From positions 62,001 through 126,000 of the forward strand of contig NZ_JAGHMF010000015.1 of the NCBI RefSeq assembly GCF_017741815.1: a stretch of 64,000 nucleotides of DNA, in the 5' to 3' direction. A program made the translations under genes and the position numbers. Positions 18,937-27,969 of the stretch are shown in pieces; the stretch's first letter is position 1; the number at the start of each line of letters is the position of its first letter. The notes under the pieces were generated by a model. That model searched no databases. It was not told the DNA's origin and was given only the letters and a program-made list of their open reading frames with translations. Source of the DNA: Rhizobium sp. 16-488-2b (GTDB lineage Bacteria > Pseudomonadota > Alphaproteobacteria > Rhizobiales > Rhizobiaceae).

Positions 18937-19609
18937 CGCAGGCTCCAATTTCAAACTCAGCACACTGGCCCGCACGCGATCTCATCAACTCCAACAGCCA
19001 CCTGGGCCGCCCGACCCCAGGCACCGGAAGTTCTTCGGACGGCCTGACACTCACCCTCCATCGTGTGGTCGATGCTGTAGGCTGACCGAAATCGTTTGCC
19101 TCGGCCTGCCGCCGCCATCGTCTGACCGCCAGCGCCATTGTTCCTGTTTTCTCCGCAGCCAGCTGCAGTCGACGCGACGCGACCATCGGAAGCCGCACGA
19201 TCTCGCCAACGACAGCACCCAAGCCGCCAAACGCCAAGGCGTCCTCCATGTTCGCCAGCACCTCCTCTTCCTTGTCGGTCTCGACGAAGATCACGCGTTC
19301 CGCCTTCAGCCCGACCTGGGCCAAAGCCGGAAAAAACAGATCCGGTCTGGTCACGCACCAGACGATCGGCCCCGTCGTTCGAGTGGCAATCCCGGCAACG
19401 AACAACGCCGCGGCGGCCCCGTCGACTGTCCCTGCGCCGCCTCCCGCAAATTCATGGAGAGCGCCATGGGCAAGTCCGCCTCCCGGAAGAACCGCATCGA
19501 TCTCCGGCACACCGAACGCCAAGCATCCGGCCTTCTTTACCGCGTGCGTTTCGATGGCGCTGATGCGCTCCCGAAGATCGGCAATGACATGTGCGCGGAC
19601 AGCGGACAT
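18857..19609 (-). CDS. imuA: SOS mutagenesis protein ImuA
   Basis: A 250-aa RecA-like protein of the ImuABC translesion synthesis system. Seen: 'LAFGVPEIDAVLPGGGLAHGALHEF' with the Gly-rich turn typical of ImuA, 'WCVTRPDLFFPALAQVGL', 'FVETDKEEEVLANMEDAL', and the conserved C-terminus '[26 protein letters not shown]'. It is the first gene of the cassette; a LexA box stands 63 bp upstream of ATG 19609. The role in DNA-damage mutagenesis follows from the family. Confidence 0.93.
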   Translation of the reverse strand: MSAVRAHVIADLRERISAIETHAVKKAGCLAFGVPEIDAVLPGGGLAHGALHEFAGGGAGTVDGAAAALFVAGIATRTTGPIVWCVTRPDLFFPALAQVGLKAERVIFVETDKEEEVLANMEDALAFGGLGAVVGEIVRLPMVASRRLQLAAEKTGTMALAVRRWRRQAEANDFGQPTASTTRWRVSVRPSEELPVPGVGRPRWLLELMRSRAGQCAEFEIGACDDTGRIHISGGSGDRSNTSGRSVHSA

Positions 19610-19671
19610 CGATCACGAATCCTGTTCAGATCGCGTTGAGACTGACGACTTCATGCCGTTCAAACGGTGAT

Positions 19672-19686
19672 GTTCTTCTTCTGTTC
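19672..19686 (-). promoter_or_regulatory. LexA (SOS) box of the imuA-imuB-dnaE2 operon
   Basis: GTTC at 19672-19675 and GTTC at 19683-19686 are separated by exactly 7 nt, which matches the alphaproteobacterial LexA site GTTC-N7-GTTC (GAAC-N7-GAAC on the operon strand). It lies 63 bp before imuA, where a LexA repressor would cover the promoter. Confidence 0.85.
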
Positions 19687-19861
19687 CTTTCGGAGCGAGG
19701 AGTCAATACGTCCAAAGATAGGAATATGGTCCCACAATATGAGGATTATCGAAAATTGTTTCGATGAATCAGAGACGTAGGCGAATGTCGTAAGTTACCG
19801 GCTTTATTGAAATAAATTTGGCCGCCAGTGGAAGCATTGCGTTTACTGGCGTGCGAGACTA

Positions 19862-20149
19862 ATGACGCTGCCGAGCATCAAGGAGCTACCGTTGCCCGGA
19901 AAGCCAAAGAGACCCCTCGACCTTTCCTCCACCCTCCGTCAGGTGCGCGATCCGATCATTGAAGTCGAGTGTCGCGCCTGCGGCCGGACGGGCAGCTACG
20001 TCCGTGCCGAACTTGTCAAGAAGCACGGCGCAAGTGTCACGTTCGGTAGACTCCGCAGGATGTCTGCTCTGGGATGCGAGCGACTGGTGGACGCCTCCGG
20101 TGATCGGTGCGGGACAAGCTTCCCGTGTCTAACCGACCAAGCCTCTTGA
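19862..20149 (+). CDS. Small zinc-ribbon-like hypothetical protein
   Basis: A 95-aa basic protein with 'VECRACGRTGSY' (CxxC) and later 'GCERLVDASGDRCGTSFPCL' (three more Cys), a probable zinc-binding fold. The pattern resembles small conserved rhizobial proteins, but I know no function. ATG 19862 is the first codon after a 170-bp AT-rich spacer that also holds the divergent imu promoter. It stands alone and converges with the HAD phosphatase gene. Confidence 0.65.
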   Translation: MTLPSIKELPLPGKPKRPLDLSSTLRQVRDPIIEVECRACGRTGSYVRAELVKKHGASVTFGRLRRMSALGCERLVDASGDRCGTSFPCLTDQAS

Positions 20150-20252
20150 CGCGACGAGGGTGACCCTTCGCTACAGCTTCAAGCTCTCGCCACAGGTTCC
20201 CATCCGGTGTGGTTCAGCTGACCTCGACGCGGAATGCTTCCGAGATATGGGC

Positions 20253-21269
20253 CTACTTGCCTACGATCTCCTTCCAATCGTCGGTCATGCTGACAACATG
20301 AAATCCAAACTGTTTTGCGGCATCGAGTGAGTAGCTGTCGGACTCTGAGTATGCGAACTCGCGCTCAGCATCGTCGTGATTGATCAAGATTTGGAAGCTC
20401 GGGCCATCCCTGTCCCTAGACCAACGCATCATAGCGATGTCACCCCGGCCACCTTCGTTGCCGCCGACAAAGACCGGACGTTTGCCGATAGCAAGGTTGA
20501 GCGTCACGGGCTTGCCTTCCTTATCGTTCAGGTGGCCGATCTTACCCGTATAAACGAGGACGGTTCTTCCATCGCGCTCGCCCAGCTTCGTTTCAAGCCA
20601 GGTTCCCATGACGTGTTCCGGCGGAATACCGAACATTTCCTCGGAAATCTCTCGCGTGAATAGTACCGGGCTGCCGCTGCAGATGTAGACTGTGAAGCCA
20701 CTCTTCTTCAGCAGCTCAATGAGTTCACGCATCGGTTTGTAGGTCGTCTTGGTGTATGGGACCCCAAACTTCTCGGAGATGGCCTTTTCCAGCATCGGCC
20801 GGACGTTAGCCGCGACCTCCTCCGTGGTTTTCCCATCCGTCGCAGCAGCGATGATGTCTGCCTGTCCGTCCTCCCCTAGCGCGACGACCGTCTTCAGATC
20901 GCCTCTCAACAACGCGGCGACGGCTGGCCGAGCGCCCAGCGATGGGTTCTTTGCGACGTTCGCCTTTATGTCCGCGAGGACCGGAATGACGGCGATCGGC
21001 ATCGGATGCTCGGGTGTCAGGGTGCCATCCATGTCGAACGCAGCGATCCGATCGTCCATCGGAACGAAGTCGGCCCCGCCCTCTGTTGAAGCCTTAGTGA
21101 CAAACTCGACGATGGCCCTCTTTGTTGCGGTGTCGTTCCATAAAGGCAGAGCATCTGTTTGGGCAAATGCTTGGGTGGAGATGATGATGGCGAAAATCAT
21201 CGGGCACCCGGAGAGCGACAAACCTCTCCAGGTGCCATTCCAGGAGAACCGCGTTGATTGAGCAGACAT
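20253..21269 (-). CDS. Exported HAD-superfamily phosphatase
   Basis: A 338-aa protein with an N-terminal signal sequence (hydrophobic 'MIFAIIISTQAFAQ' ending near residue 37). The haloacid-dehalogenase motifs are complete: 'AAFDMDGTL' (DxDGT nucleophile), 'VYICSGSP' (motif II Ser), a Lys near 'GKIGHLNDKEGKPV', and 'FVGGNEGGRGDIAMM' (motif III/IV Asp). It is similar to phosphoserine-phosphatase-like HADs, but export implies an extracytoplasmic phosphate ester; the substrate is unknown. It is the last gene of an operon with two DUF1254 proteins, 36 bp after the previous stop. ATG 21201 (MIFAII) is an alternative start. Confidence 0.85.
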   Translation of the reverse strand: MSAQSTRFSWNGTWRGLSLSGCPMIFAIIISTQAFAQTDALPLWNDTATKRAIVEFVTKASTEGGADFVPMDDRIAAFDMDGTLTPEHPMPIAVIPVLADIKANVAKNPSLGARPAVAALLRGDLKTVVALGEDGQADIIAAATDGKTTEEVAANVRPMLEKAISEKFGVPYTKTTYKPMRELIELLKKSGFTVYICSGSPVLFTREISEEMFGIPPEHVMGTWLETKLGERDGRTVLVYTGKIGHLNDKEGKPVTLNLAIGKRPVFVGGNEGGRGDIAMMRWSRDRDGPSFQILINHDDAEREFAYSESDSYSLDAAKQFGFHVVSMTDDWKEIVGK

Positions 21270-21305
21270 TTATGCCTCCTGACGAATACGCCCCAAATCT
21301 ATCGG

Positions 21306-22757
21306 TTATTTGGACGACTCGAAATCACCCGGCTTCCAGGTTCCGTCGAAAGCGGCGGGTTGCGGACCATAAATCCGAAAATAGACGAACCAACCCTTTC
21401 CCGGCGTCGTCTTGATCCAGCGGCCTTCGTGTCCGGCAGGTGCGTCGGGACCAAAATATAGATCGACAGTTTCGCCCTTGAGGTCCTTGAGTTCGAACAG
21501 GGATCGCAAGGCGGCCTTTGCCTGGTCGGTTTGTATCTGACTGCGCGTCTCGGCATCATAAACAGTCACCGACCAGAAGAGGCGGTTGGGCACGGGAAGC
21601 GGAACGCTGAGTTTGTAACTCTTGCCGCCGTCGAGGTAGTCGCCGCCTTTATCGCGAAGCCCAAGCCAGTAGAGGGAGCCGGCGGCGGGATCGCGTCGAA
21701 ACATGGCGGGAGACGTGGCAATCGCCTGATAGAACCATTTGTCGGCGGCATGGGTATCCCGATAATCCGCCGTATCCCACGTCCCGTTCTCGAAGCGCAA
21801 TGCGGCCCACTGCCATTGGCGGTCGGGCCACACCATCCGGTCCGGGCGCTGATCCGCAAAGGATTCGACACGCATCTGCGCCGACCCCTGCTTGGCCGCC
21901 CGTTCGAGAATGCCCTTCATTCGCTCGTCCGGATTAAAAGGGTGTCCCTTGATGATGCCAAGTGCAGCCAGATCGCCGTAGTGCGTCCGCTCATCCTGTA
22001 GCGGCGGTTCGGCGTCTACGATGTCATGGAGCATCTGCCAGTATTCCAGCGTGTCCTCGATCTTCGTCGGTGTCTGATCCTGCGGCATCGGCGTCTGGTC
22101 TATCCATGTCGGCTCTTTCCAGTCGATCGTGCTATCCAGTGGATGGACCTTGATGGTCTGGAGACGTTTGATCGCTCCTTGCACGTCGCCTGCCTCAGGC
22201 AGAGCGCGCATCCCCGCTATCACCTGGAACGACGTTGCCCGAGCGACATAGTAGCCATCCGGGACATTCCCTTCGTATCCGGGCGGTAGAAGCAGGTGCT
22301 TTCCACCTTTGCCACCGTCCGGGCCAGGAACGCCCATATCTGCTACCCAGCGCTGGTTGATATCGAGGACAGCACCCAGAAGCGGACCAGGCGGTAGTTC
22401 GATGACCAGCGGACCGACATTGAGATCAAGGAGCATGCCGCCGTAGGGCGTGTCGGAGTTCAAGGTAAAGCCGACGTGGCGGGGCTGGGTGTCCATATAC
22501 CCAAACACCTTGTTCGGCTGCACACCGAGCCGTTTCATCTCCCGGAAGATCGCCGCACTGGACACCGTCGGATAGAAGAACCGGTAGGCGTGGATTGCGC
22601 GGTTGAGGTCGGTCTCATCGGCGGCTTTCTGCACTGTTGCCGCCGTGGGATAGCCTCCCTTGAACTCGTAGTCCTGCGCCATGGAAGGCCCAGCCCATGA
22701 GGCCGCGGCCACGGCGAAGAGGGCCAGCAGTCCGATTGTGCGATGTGTCGATGTCAT
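21306..22757 (-). CDS. Exported DUF1254/DUF1214 protein 1
   Basis: A 483-aa secreted protein starting at ATG 22757, where a clear signal peptide begins (MTSTHRTIGLLALFAVAAAS, cleavage near 'SMAQ'). The frame is open to 23063, but the upstream part does not look coding. DUF1254 covers about residues 40-160 ('NRAIHAYRFFYP', 'TLNSDTPYGGMLLDL', 'LVIELPPG'). DUF1214 is C-terminal ('RLFWSVTVYDAETRSQI', 'VDLYFGPDAP', 'WFVYFRIYGP'). These two domains always occur together; their function is not established. It is paralogous to the gene at 23327-24775 in the same operon. Confidence 0.88.
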   Translation of the reverse strand: MTSTHRTIGLLALFAVAAASWAGPSMAQDYEFKGGYPTAATVQKAADETDLNRAIHAYRFFYPTVSSAAIFREMKRLGVQPNKVFGYMDTQPRHVGFTLNSDTPYGGMLLDLNVGPLVIELPPGPLLGAVLDINQRWVADMGVPGPDGGKGGKHLLLPPGYEGNVPDGYYVARATSFQVIAGMRALPEAGDVQGAIKRLQTIKVHPLDSTIDWKEPTWIDQTPMPQDQTPTKIEDTLEYWQMLHDIVDAEPPLQDERTHYGDLAALGIIKGHPFNPDERMKGILERAAKQGSAQMRVESFADQRPDRMVWPDRQWQWAALRFENGTWDTADYRDTHAADKWFYQAIATSPAMFRRDPAAGSLYWLGLRDKGGDYLDGGKSYKLSVPLPVPNRLFWSVTVYDAETRSQIQTDQAKAALRSLFELKDLKGETVDLYFGPDAPAGHEGRWIKTTPGKGWFVYFRIYGPQPAAFDGTWKPGDFESSK

Positions 22758-22812
22758 ATCGTCTGCTCCATTTTCAATGGCCACCGCGAGGTGGCTCGGA
22801 CGAGGCGTCTTG

Positions 22813-23313
22813 TCAGTCCGTCTGTGCAGGTACGCCGTCCAGTGATCGTTGCACGGTCGTGAACATGAGGGTTGCGCCGCCCAGGTAGACTGCCACGAAT
22901 AGCCCTTGTCCGAGCAACCAGGTGTTTTTGCCGATCGTGATCGGCGAATAGTAGTAACCGGGCCAGATGGTGTCGAAGACGAAGTAACCGGGATAGCCGA
23001 CGGCGAATACGCCAAGAAGACCAACGACACACAGCCAGAGAGCCGCTGGATTTGGAACGGCACTCATCGGTGAAAAGCGCGCGGCCAACATTTGCGCCAG
23101 TCCGAGCGCGACCATACCCAGCCCGCCCGCCTGCACCGCGGCGACAGAGAGTGTCCACGGGCAGGCCCACCAGAGCGTGATATTCTGCATGAACAACTCG
23201 CCCGTCGGCCAGCGTGCCCCGACGCAATAATGGGCCACAATCCCAAAGGTCAGGAAGACTCCGAACAGAAAGAGGCCAAGGCCCCACTTGACGAACCGCG
23301 TGCCTAAGGTCAT
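22813..23313 (-). CDS. Four-helix inner-membrane protein of the DUF1254 operon
   Basis: A 166-aa protein with four hydrophobic segments (about 8-30, 55-78, 90-112 and 130-150). I do not recognise a family. It starts 13 bp after the first DUF1254 gene and precedes the second by 55 bp, so it belongs to the same operon and may form a membrane partner for the exported proteins. Confidence 0.75.
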   Translation of the reverse strand: MTLGTRFVKWGLGLFLFGVFLTFGIVAHYCVGARWPTGELFMQNITLWWACPWTLSVAAVQAGGLGMVALGLAQMLAARFSPMSAVPNPAALWLCVVGLLGVFAVGYPGYFVFDTIWPGYYYSPITIGKNTWLLGQGLFVAVYLGGATLMFTTVQRSLDGVPAQTD

Positions 23314-23326
23314 CCGCGCCTCCCGG

Positions 23327-24775
23327 CTACCGAGCCGAAACCTTCTCCGCGTCCGGCAAGGTCCATGCCTTTTCGAAGAATTCCTTCTTCGGGCCGTAGA
23401 CGCGGACCATCAGCTCGAACTCGCGTAGCGGATCGGTGGGAACCCAGTTCGACTCCTTGCCCGCTGGGGCCTGCGGTCCGAAGTAAAGGTCGACTGAACC
23501 GTCAGCGTTTTTCTGGACATCGGCCGCATTTGAGGCGCGGCTGGCCCGCTCCATGTTTCGGACCAAACCGTGCGTCTGCCGATCGTAAACCGTGACGGAC
23601 CAGTATTGGTCCACAGGAGCATTGGGCGGAACCGTCAGCTTGTACGTCTGCGCGCCATCCAGAGCATCGCCAGACTTGTCCTTTGCAGTGAGGAGATAGA
23701 ACTGCCCAGTCCCAAGCCGTTTAATACCGATGTAGCCAAGCGTGTAGATCACGGCTCGCGCGTCCGTCGGGTAGGCGTCCGGCAGGGCATATCCAGCCTG
23801 CGCGGCCTTGGCCAGTTCAGGAATTGCCGCGGGCCGCCAGTGGGTGCCTTCGTAGAAGGACGTCCATCCCGCTTCGTACTTGGCGTCGAGCCAGGCCTTC
23901 GCCTCTACGGCGGCGGCATCGAGCTGGAAGCGGGTTTCGGCATCCGGTTTGAAAGGCTTGCCCTTCTCGATGCCGAGCGTGCGCAACGGATCGATCATCG
24001 CGTCATCGCGAGCGATCCACGGCTCGTTCTGAACAATGCGATTGAGATGCTCGAAGAAGGTCGAGTCGAAGCGGATCGTGGAGTCGAACAGGACATCCTT
24101 CACATCGGTGAAGATCGTCGGCGGCGGGTTGTCTGCCTGCGCCAGTGGGTAGACCTTGATCTTCTTGCCGTATTCAATGGATTTCGCGACGTCGGCGTCG
24201 CTGTGGCTTGCCAAATTCGAGCGCAGCAGCGCGTAGCCGCCGAACGTATCGGATTGCAATGCGCTGAAACCCTCAGGCACTTTTCCGGAATAGCCGGGTG
24301 GCAAGATCACAAACTTGCCGCCCGCGCCCTTGTCGACGCCCAACAGCCCGACATCTTCGAGCGGCATCTGCCAAGCGGTGACGATGTTGCCATTCAGCGA
24401 CCCGCCGTTTGCTGGCGGAACCTCGATCACCATGGGCCCGTTCCGCGTATCGAAGAACGTCATCAGGTAGAGCGTGTCGGGATTAGGCGTCAGCGTCTGG
24501 TTCATCCAGTCGAGTGCCTTGCCCCAATAGATCACCTCGCCGGGCTTGCCCTTGGTCTTGGTCAACATCTCCTGCAGCATGAGGTCGTAGTTGACCGCGG
24601 GCATGCCCCAGATGACTGCTTCGACCGCCCTGCGGTAGAGGGCACGATCGTGGAGTTCATCGGCGGTGAAGCCTTGAGCTCGGGCGGTGCTTGGCCACGA
24701 GAACAGGCCTCCATTCCCTAACGTTGTCGTCAGCGTGAATGCGAAAGCAAGAGCAACAAGTCGTCTACGCATCAA
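23327..24775 (-). CDS. Exported DUF1254/DUF1214 protein 2
   Basis: A 482-aa protein with a signal peptide (MMRRRLVALAFAFTLTTTL..., cleavage near 'ARAQG'). DUF1254 features: 'RRAVEAVIWGMPAVNYDLM', 'LTPNPDTLYLMTFFDT', 'PMVIEVPPA'. DUF1214 features: 'QYWSVTVYDRQTHGLV', 'DGSVDLYFGPQAPAGKESNWV', 'MVRVYGP'. It is paralogous to the downstream copy, so the operon carries two diverged versions. The biochemical role is unknown. It lies between the outer-membrane protein gene and the four-helix protein gene. Confidence 0.88.
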   Translation of the reverse strand: MMRRRLVALAFAFTLTTTLGNGGLFSWPSTARAQGFTADELHDRALYRRAVEAVIWGMPAVNYDLMLQEMLTKTKGKPGEVIYWGKALDWMNQTLTPNPDTLYLMTFFDTRNGPMVIEVPPANGGSLNGNIVTAWQMPLEDVGLLGVDKGAGGKFVILPPGYSGKVPEGFSALQSDTFGGYALLRSNLASHSDADVAKSIEYGKKIKVYPLAQADNPPPTIFTDVKDVLFDSTIRFDSTFFEHLNRIVQNEPWIARDDAMIDPLRTLGIEKGKPFKPDAETRFQLDAAAVEAKAWLDAKYEAGWTSFYEGTHWRPAAIPELAKAAQAGYALPDAYPTDARAVIYTLGYIGIKRLGTGQFYLLTAKDKSGDALDGAQTYKLTVPPNAPVDQYWSVTVYDRQTHGLVRNMERASRASNAADVQKNADGSVDLYFGPQAPAGKESNWVPTDPLREFELMVRVYGPKKEFFEKAWTLPDAEKVSAR

Positions 24776-24854
24776 ACGTCTCCATTTTTGCCCGTGTTCA
24801 CGGAAAGAAACTCCACATCGAGAAGACAGCTGGCGGCGGCGGCGGGGCTACGTG

Positions 24855-25655
24855 TCAGAACCGAAAGACGACCCCGAGGATCGGCCCGTGTTCAACGATG
24901 TCGTTTGTCAGGCTGCCGTTGGAGTAGTCGACGCCGAGCGCTCGATAGCCGATGACAGCGGAGATCGACTCCTTCCACTTGTAACCAACGCCAGCCATGA
25001 CATCCCAGTCGAGGTCTGCCCCGCCCGCTCCGATATAGCCCCACCCGGTCAGATAGATTTCCGGGGTGATGGAATAGACCCCGCGGAAGCCTGCCAGGCC
25101 GTCGACCCAAGTAGCTTCATCCGTTCCCGAGATACCGCCCAGCGGTCCTCCGGTGAAAGATATCGTGGTCTCCGTCCACCAGAGCTTGGCACCTACGACG
25201 GCGTCGAGCCTGCTCTCCTCGTCGCCGATCAGGGTGTAGCCGACGCCCAGCATCGCGCTGAAGGTCTCCTGTTTGAGGTCGACAGAGTCCGCCAACACGC
25301 CGCGCGGCGTAGCGGAGTCGGAAGTGACACGCGCGTATGAAATGTCCGTCAGGACGCTGAAGTCGCCATACCGCAGCTCTGCGGCTCCCATGAAGCCGAA
25401 ATCGACGTCCTTTAGGATGTCGCCGAAGCTTTCGCTGCTGTGCACCTCTGGAAGTCCGAACACAGCGGTGTCACCCGTGATGCCCGCGATCCAGAGGTAG
25501 GGCGAGAACGCGAATGTAACACGGTCCGGATCGCGCTCAGTCGGGCTTGGGGCGATGACGGGAAGAGCGTCTGCGGCAAAGCACCCGGAGGCAGGCAGCA
25601 GTGCAGAGGTCATCAGAAGTGCCGCGCCAATCGGTATCCAAAACGATTTTGACAT
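24855..25655 (-). CDS. Outer-membrane beta-barrel protein
   Basis: A 266-aa protein with a signal peptide (MSKSFWIPIGAALLMTSALL, cleavage near 'CFAAD'). The mature part has alternating amphipathic strands and ends in Phe ('GVVFRF'), as outer-membrane barrels do. Gly-rich strands such as 'AMLGVGYTLIGDEESRLDAVVGAKLWWTE' and 'DVMAGVGYKWKESISAVIGYRALGVDY' look like OmpW/OmpA-type porins. I chose ATG 25655 because it directly precedes the signal peptide; ATG 25670 would add five residues. Probably first structural gene of the DUF1254 operon, 79 bp before it. Confidence 0.82.
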   Translation of the reverse strand: MSKSFWIPIGAALLMTSALLPASGCFAADALPVIAPSPTERDPDRVTFAFSPYLWIAGITGDTAVFGLPEVHSSESFGDILKDVDFGFMGAAELRYGDFSVLTDISYARVTSDSATPRGVLADSVDLKQETFSAMLGVGYTLIGDEESRLDAVVGAKLWWTETTISFTGGPLGGISGTDEATWVDGLAGFRGVYSITPEIYLTGWGYIGAGGADLDWDVMAGVGYKWKESISAVIGYRALGVDYSNGSLTNDIVEHGPILGVVFRF

Positions 25656-25738
25656 TGAGCCCCCATTCATGCGGTCAAAGTCTATCAGTCTGGAATCAAA
25701 GCACTATGGGATCGCGTCCCAAATCCTGTGCTGTCGTC

Positions 25739-26782
25739 TCAATCAACCTGAAGGTTAGCCAGCCATTCGCAAAACGCCCCGCCCAGACCACCAAGGCTTG
25801 ACCTTCCAGCGGGAGGGCGTTTTCCCCTCGCATCGCTGGGAGCGTAGCCGAACTCGCGTCGAAATGACTTCGAGAACTCTTCTGGCGAAGAAAAGTGAAA
25901 TTCGCTCGCGATGGCGTAAATGGGCTTCCGTGATCCGGCGTCGGACAGCGCCCTGTGGCTGGCGAGGAGCCTTTGCGTTCGGATTTCAGAGGCTACGCCA
26001 TTGCGTTCGAAGAGGCGGTAGAGCTGCGACCGCGACATCCTGAGAACCGTGCAAAGCTCCTCCGCGCAGAGGGTCGGAGAGTTCAGGTTCGACCTGATGT
26101 GCCTTCGCGCACGGTCGAGCAGTGTTGCAGAAAGAGGCCCGCCAGCTTCGTGAAGAGCATCGGGTTCCGGCGCGATACAGCACCTCAGCATCGCCTTGGT
26201 TGCCTCGGAAATATCCTGAAGGTTTTCAGGCTGGACGAATGCGACCTGTCTTTCCAGAGATATCAGATAATCCCTCAGCAGTGCGGCGAACGCCGGACGA
26301 AGCCCGTTTCTTATGGCGGCGTCGAACGCAGCGGCCCTTTCCGGAAAAAGTTTACGCGGCACATAAAGGAACAACATATTCTGCACGGTCGCCTCACCGC
26401 GCAGCGGCATCGCTAGGGATCGAACCGAAATGGCACCAGCCGGGGTGGTCAAAACATCGCCACCAGCTTCCATGACGGACATCCCGCCCCTGTTCACGCT
26501 GATTACCCAGTGCTCGAGATCAGCGCGCCTGACAGCCGCTGGTCCAATTTCGTATGCCATCGGGTCGAAGGTCTCGTTGGACAGGATGAAATCGCCCAGA
26601 TGGTACGCAGTCATTTCTGCCGCATAGCCATCGTGGGCATTCGGCTTCAGGTTCTTGAGGTCAAGTATGGGATTGGCGAGTTCCTGCCATGCGTCAAACT
26701 GTTCGTGAAGCGCGAAATCACGCGTGTTGAAATTTATGGACCGACTGGGAACCGGGGCTGCACCTTCATCGTTGGGCCGCAT
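25739..26782 (-). CDS. AraC-family transcriptional regulator
   Basis: A 347-aa regulator. The N-terminal half resembles the AraC-binding-like domain ('FDAWQELANPILDL...HLGDFILSNETF...'), a cupin-like sensor. The C-terminal part (about 225-325) holds two helix-turn-helix units: 'TLCAEELCTVLRMSRSQLYRLFERNG' and 'IYAIASEFHFSSPEEFSKSFRREFGYAPSDAR', typical of AraC/XylS. It lies 83 bp upstream of the outer-membrane gene on the same strand, so it likely controls that operon; the inducer is unknown. Confidence 0.92.
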   Translation of the reverse strand: MRPNDEGAAPVPSRSINFNTRDFALHEQFDAWQELANPILDLKNLKPNAHDGYAAEMTAYHLGDFILSNETFDPMAYEIGPAAVRRADLEHWVISVNRGGMSVMEAGGDVLTTPAGAISVRSLAMPLRGEATVQNMLFLYVPRKLFPERAAAFDAAIRNGLRPAFAALLRDYLISLERQVAFVQPENLQDISEATKAMLRCCIAPEPDALHEAGGPLSATLLDRARRHIRSNLNSPTLCAEELCTVLRMSRSQLYRLFERNGVASEIRTQRLLASHRALSDAGSRKPIYAIASEFHFSSPEEFSKSFRREFGYAPSDARGKRPPAGRSSLGGLGGAFCEWLANLQVD

Positions 26783-27198
26783 GGGCGCTCCACAGGGTTG
26801 AGCTTAAATTGTTCCAGCCCGCAGAATACAACTATAGCTGCCACTTGGGAAGCCTCGACACTATTGCGACGAGAGGTGATTGCAGGACGAAGTAACCCTT
26901 TTCATCACGTCTCGACTTGTGTTCCGTTTGTGCCAGGTATCGCGAGCATCAGCAGGTGAAGCGCGAGTTTTCCCGGCCTGCCGCGAAGCTTTTGTTGAAG
27001 GCGTTCCCGTTGGAATTGGAAAACCGGATTTCGCTGAGGCGCCGGCGGAATGATGACTGCGAACACAGACTGAAACCCATGGTCAGCGACAGGTCCGAAC
27101 AGACCTTGCCATCGCGTGTATTGTGGCTCCGGATCACAGGTTGGCAGCTTTAGTGCTGTCCGTTACCTTGCCCATCCCAACTAATGGTGAGGTAGCTC
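26783..27198. other. 416-bp intergenic region with no gene seen
   Basis: The short frames here have no ribosome binding site and non-protein-like composition. It must contain the AraC-gene promoter (minus strand) and the SRAP-gene promoter (plus strand). I found no GTTC-N7-GTTC LexA site before the SRAP gene. Confidence 0.5.
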
Positions 27199-27969
27199 GT
27201 GTGCAATCTATACCGAATGGAAGACAAGGACTGGGTCTCGAAATGGGCGCAGGATGTTGAAAGCCTGATCAACATCATGCCCAGCTACCAGATGAACCCG
27301 GACCAGATGGGGCCAATCGTCCGCAACACCGCTGACGGCCGAACGCAGCTCGTCCACGCACGATGGGGATTGCCATCGCCGTTTTTCGTTCAGAAGGCAG
27401 CGGCCGAAAAGCGCGCCGCGAAGCTCGCGGACAAGGGGAAGCCCTTCGATATGGATGAATTAATCCGCATGGAGCCGGACCGGGGCGTCACCAACGTCCG
27501 CAAGCTCAATATCCCTCATTGGAAGCGCTGGTTCGGCGTCGAGCACCGTTGCATTGTCCCCGTCACTTCCTTCGCGGAGCCGGATCCTGCCAGCCAGCGG
27601 CCGGGCGGAAACGTTCCGAATGCCTGGTTCGGGCGCAGCGAGAACAAGGAGCTGATGTTCTTCGCCGGAATCCACGTGCCGCAATGGAATAGCGTCCGCA
27701 AGGTCAAGGATGGGCTGACGACTGACGATCTCTACGCCTTCCTGACGACCGACCCGAACGATGTCGTCAAGCCGATCCACGGGAAGGCGATGCCCGTCCT
27801 ATTGACGACGAAGGAGCAAACGGATCTCTGGATGAACGGCTCCTGGGAAGAAGCACAGCATCTAGCGCGTCCGGCGCCGAATGACGCGATCATGATCACA
27901 TCCCGCGAGGCATACGGATCCAGGATCGTCTCGAAGGAAGGGGAACCTGTTCAGGCGAGCCTGCTCTGA
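27199..27969 (+). CDS. SRAP-domain protein (YedK/HMCES-like abasic-site shield)
   Basis: A 256-aa SOS-response-associated peptidase family protein. It starts at GTG 27199 so that, after removal of Met, Cys2 (MCNLYRM) becomes N-terminal, the residue that forms a thiazolidine link with abasic sites in single-stranded DNA. Further family landmarks: 'WGLPSPFF', 'NVRKLNIPHWKRWFGVEHRCIVPVTSFAEPD' and 'VKPIHGKAMPVLL' with the conserved His. Function in protecting abasic DNA follows from the family. No LexA box is visible upstream. It stands alone between the envelope operon and the sugar regulon. Confidence 0.92.
   Translation: MCNLYRMEDKDWVSKWAQDVESLINIMPSYQMNPDQMGPIVRNTADGRTQLVHARWGLPSPFFVQKAAAEKRAAKLADKGKPFDMDELIRMEPDRGVTNVRKLNIPHWKRWFGVEHRCIVPVTSFAEPDPASQRPGGNVPNAWFGRSENKELMFFAGIHVPQWNSVRKVKDGLTTDDLYAFLTTDPNDVVKPIHGKAMPVLLTTKEQTDLWMNGSWEEAQHLARPAPNDAIMITSREAYGSRIVSKEGEPVQASLL

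Noticed and set aside
23570..24721. 383-codon open frame on the plus strand
   Set aside because: It is antisense to the second DUF1254/DUF1214 gene, which has a signal peptide and conserved motifs.
27160..27198. LexA box before the SRAP gene
   Set aside because: I looked for GTTC-N7-GTTC in the upstream region and found none.
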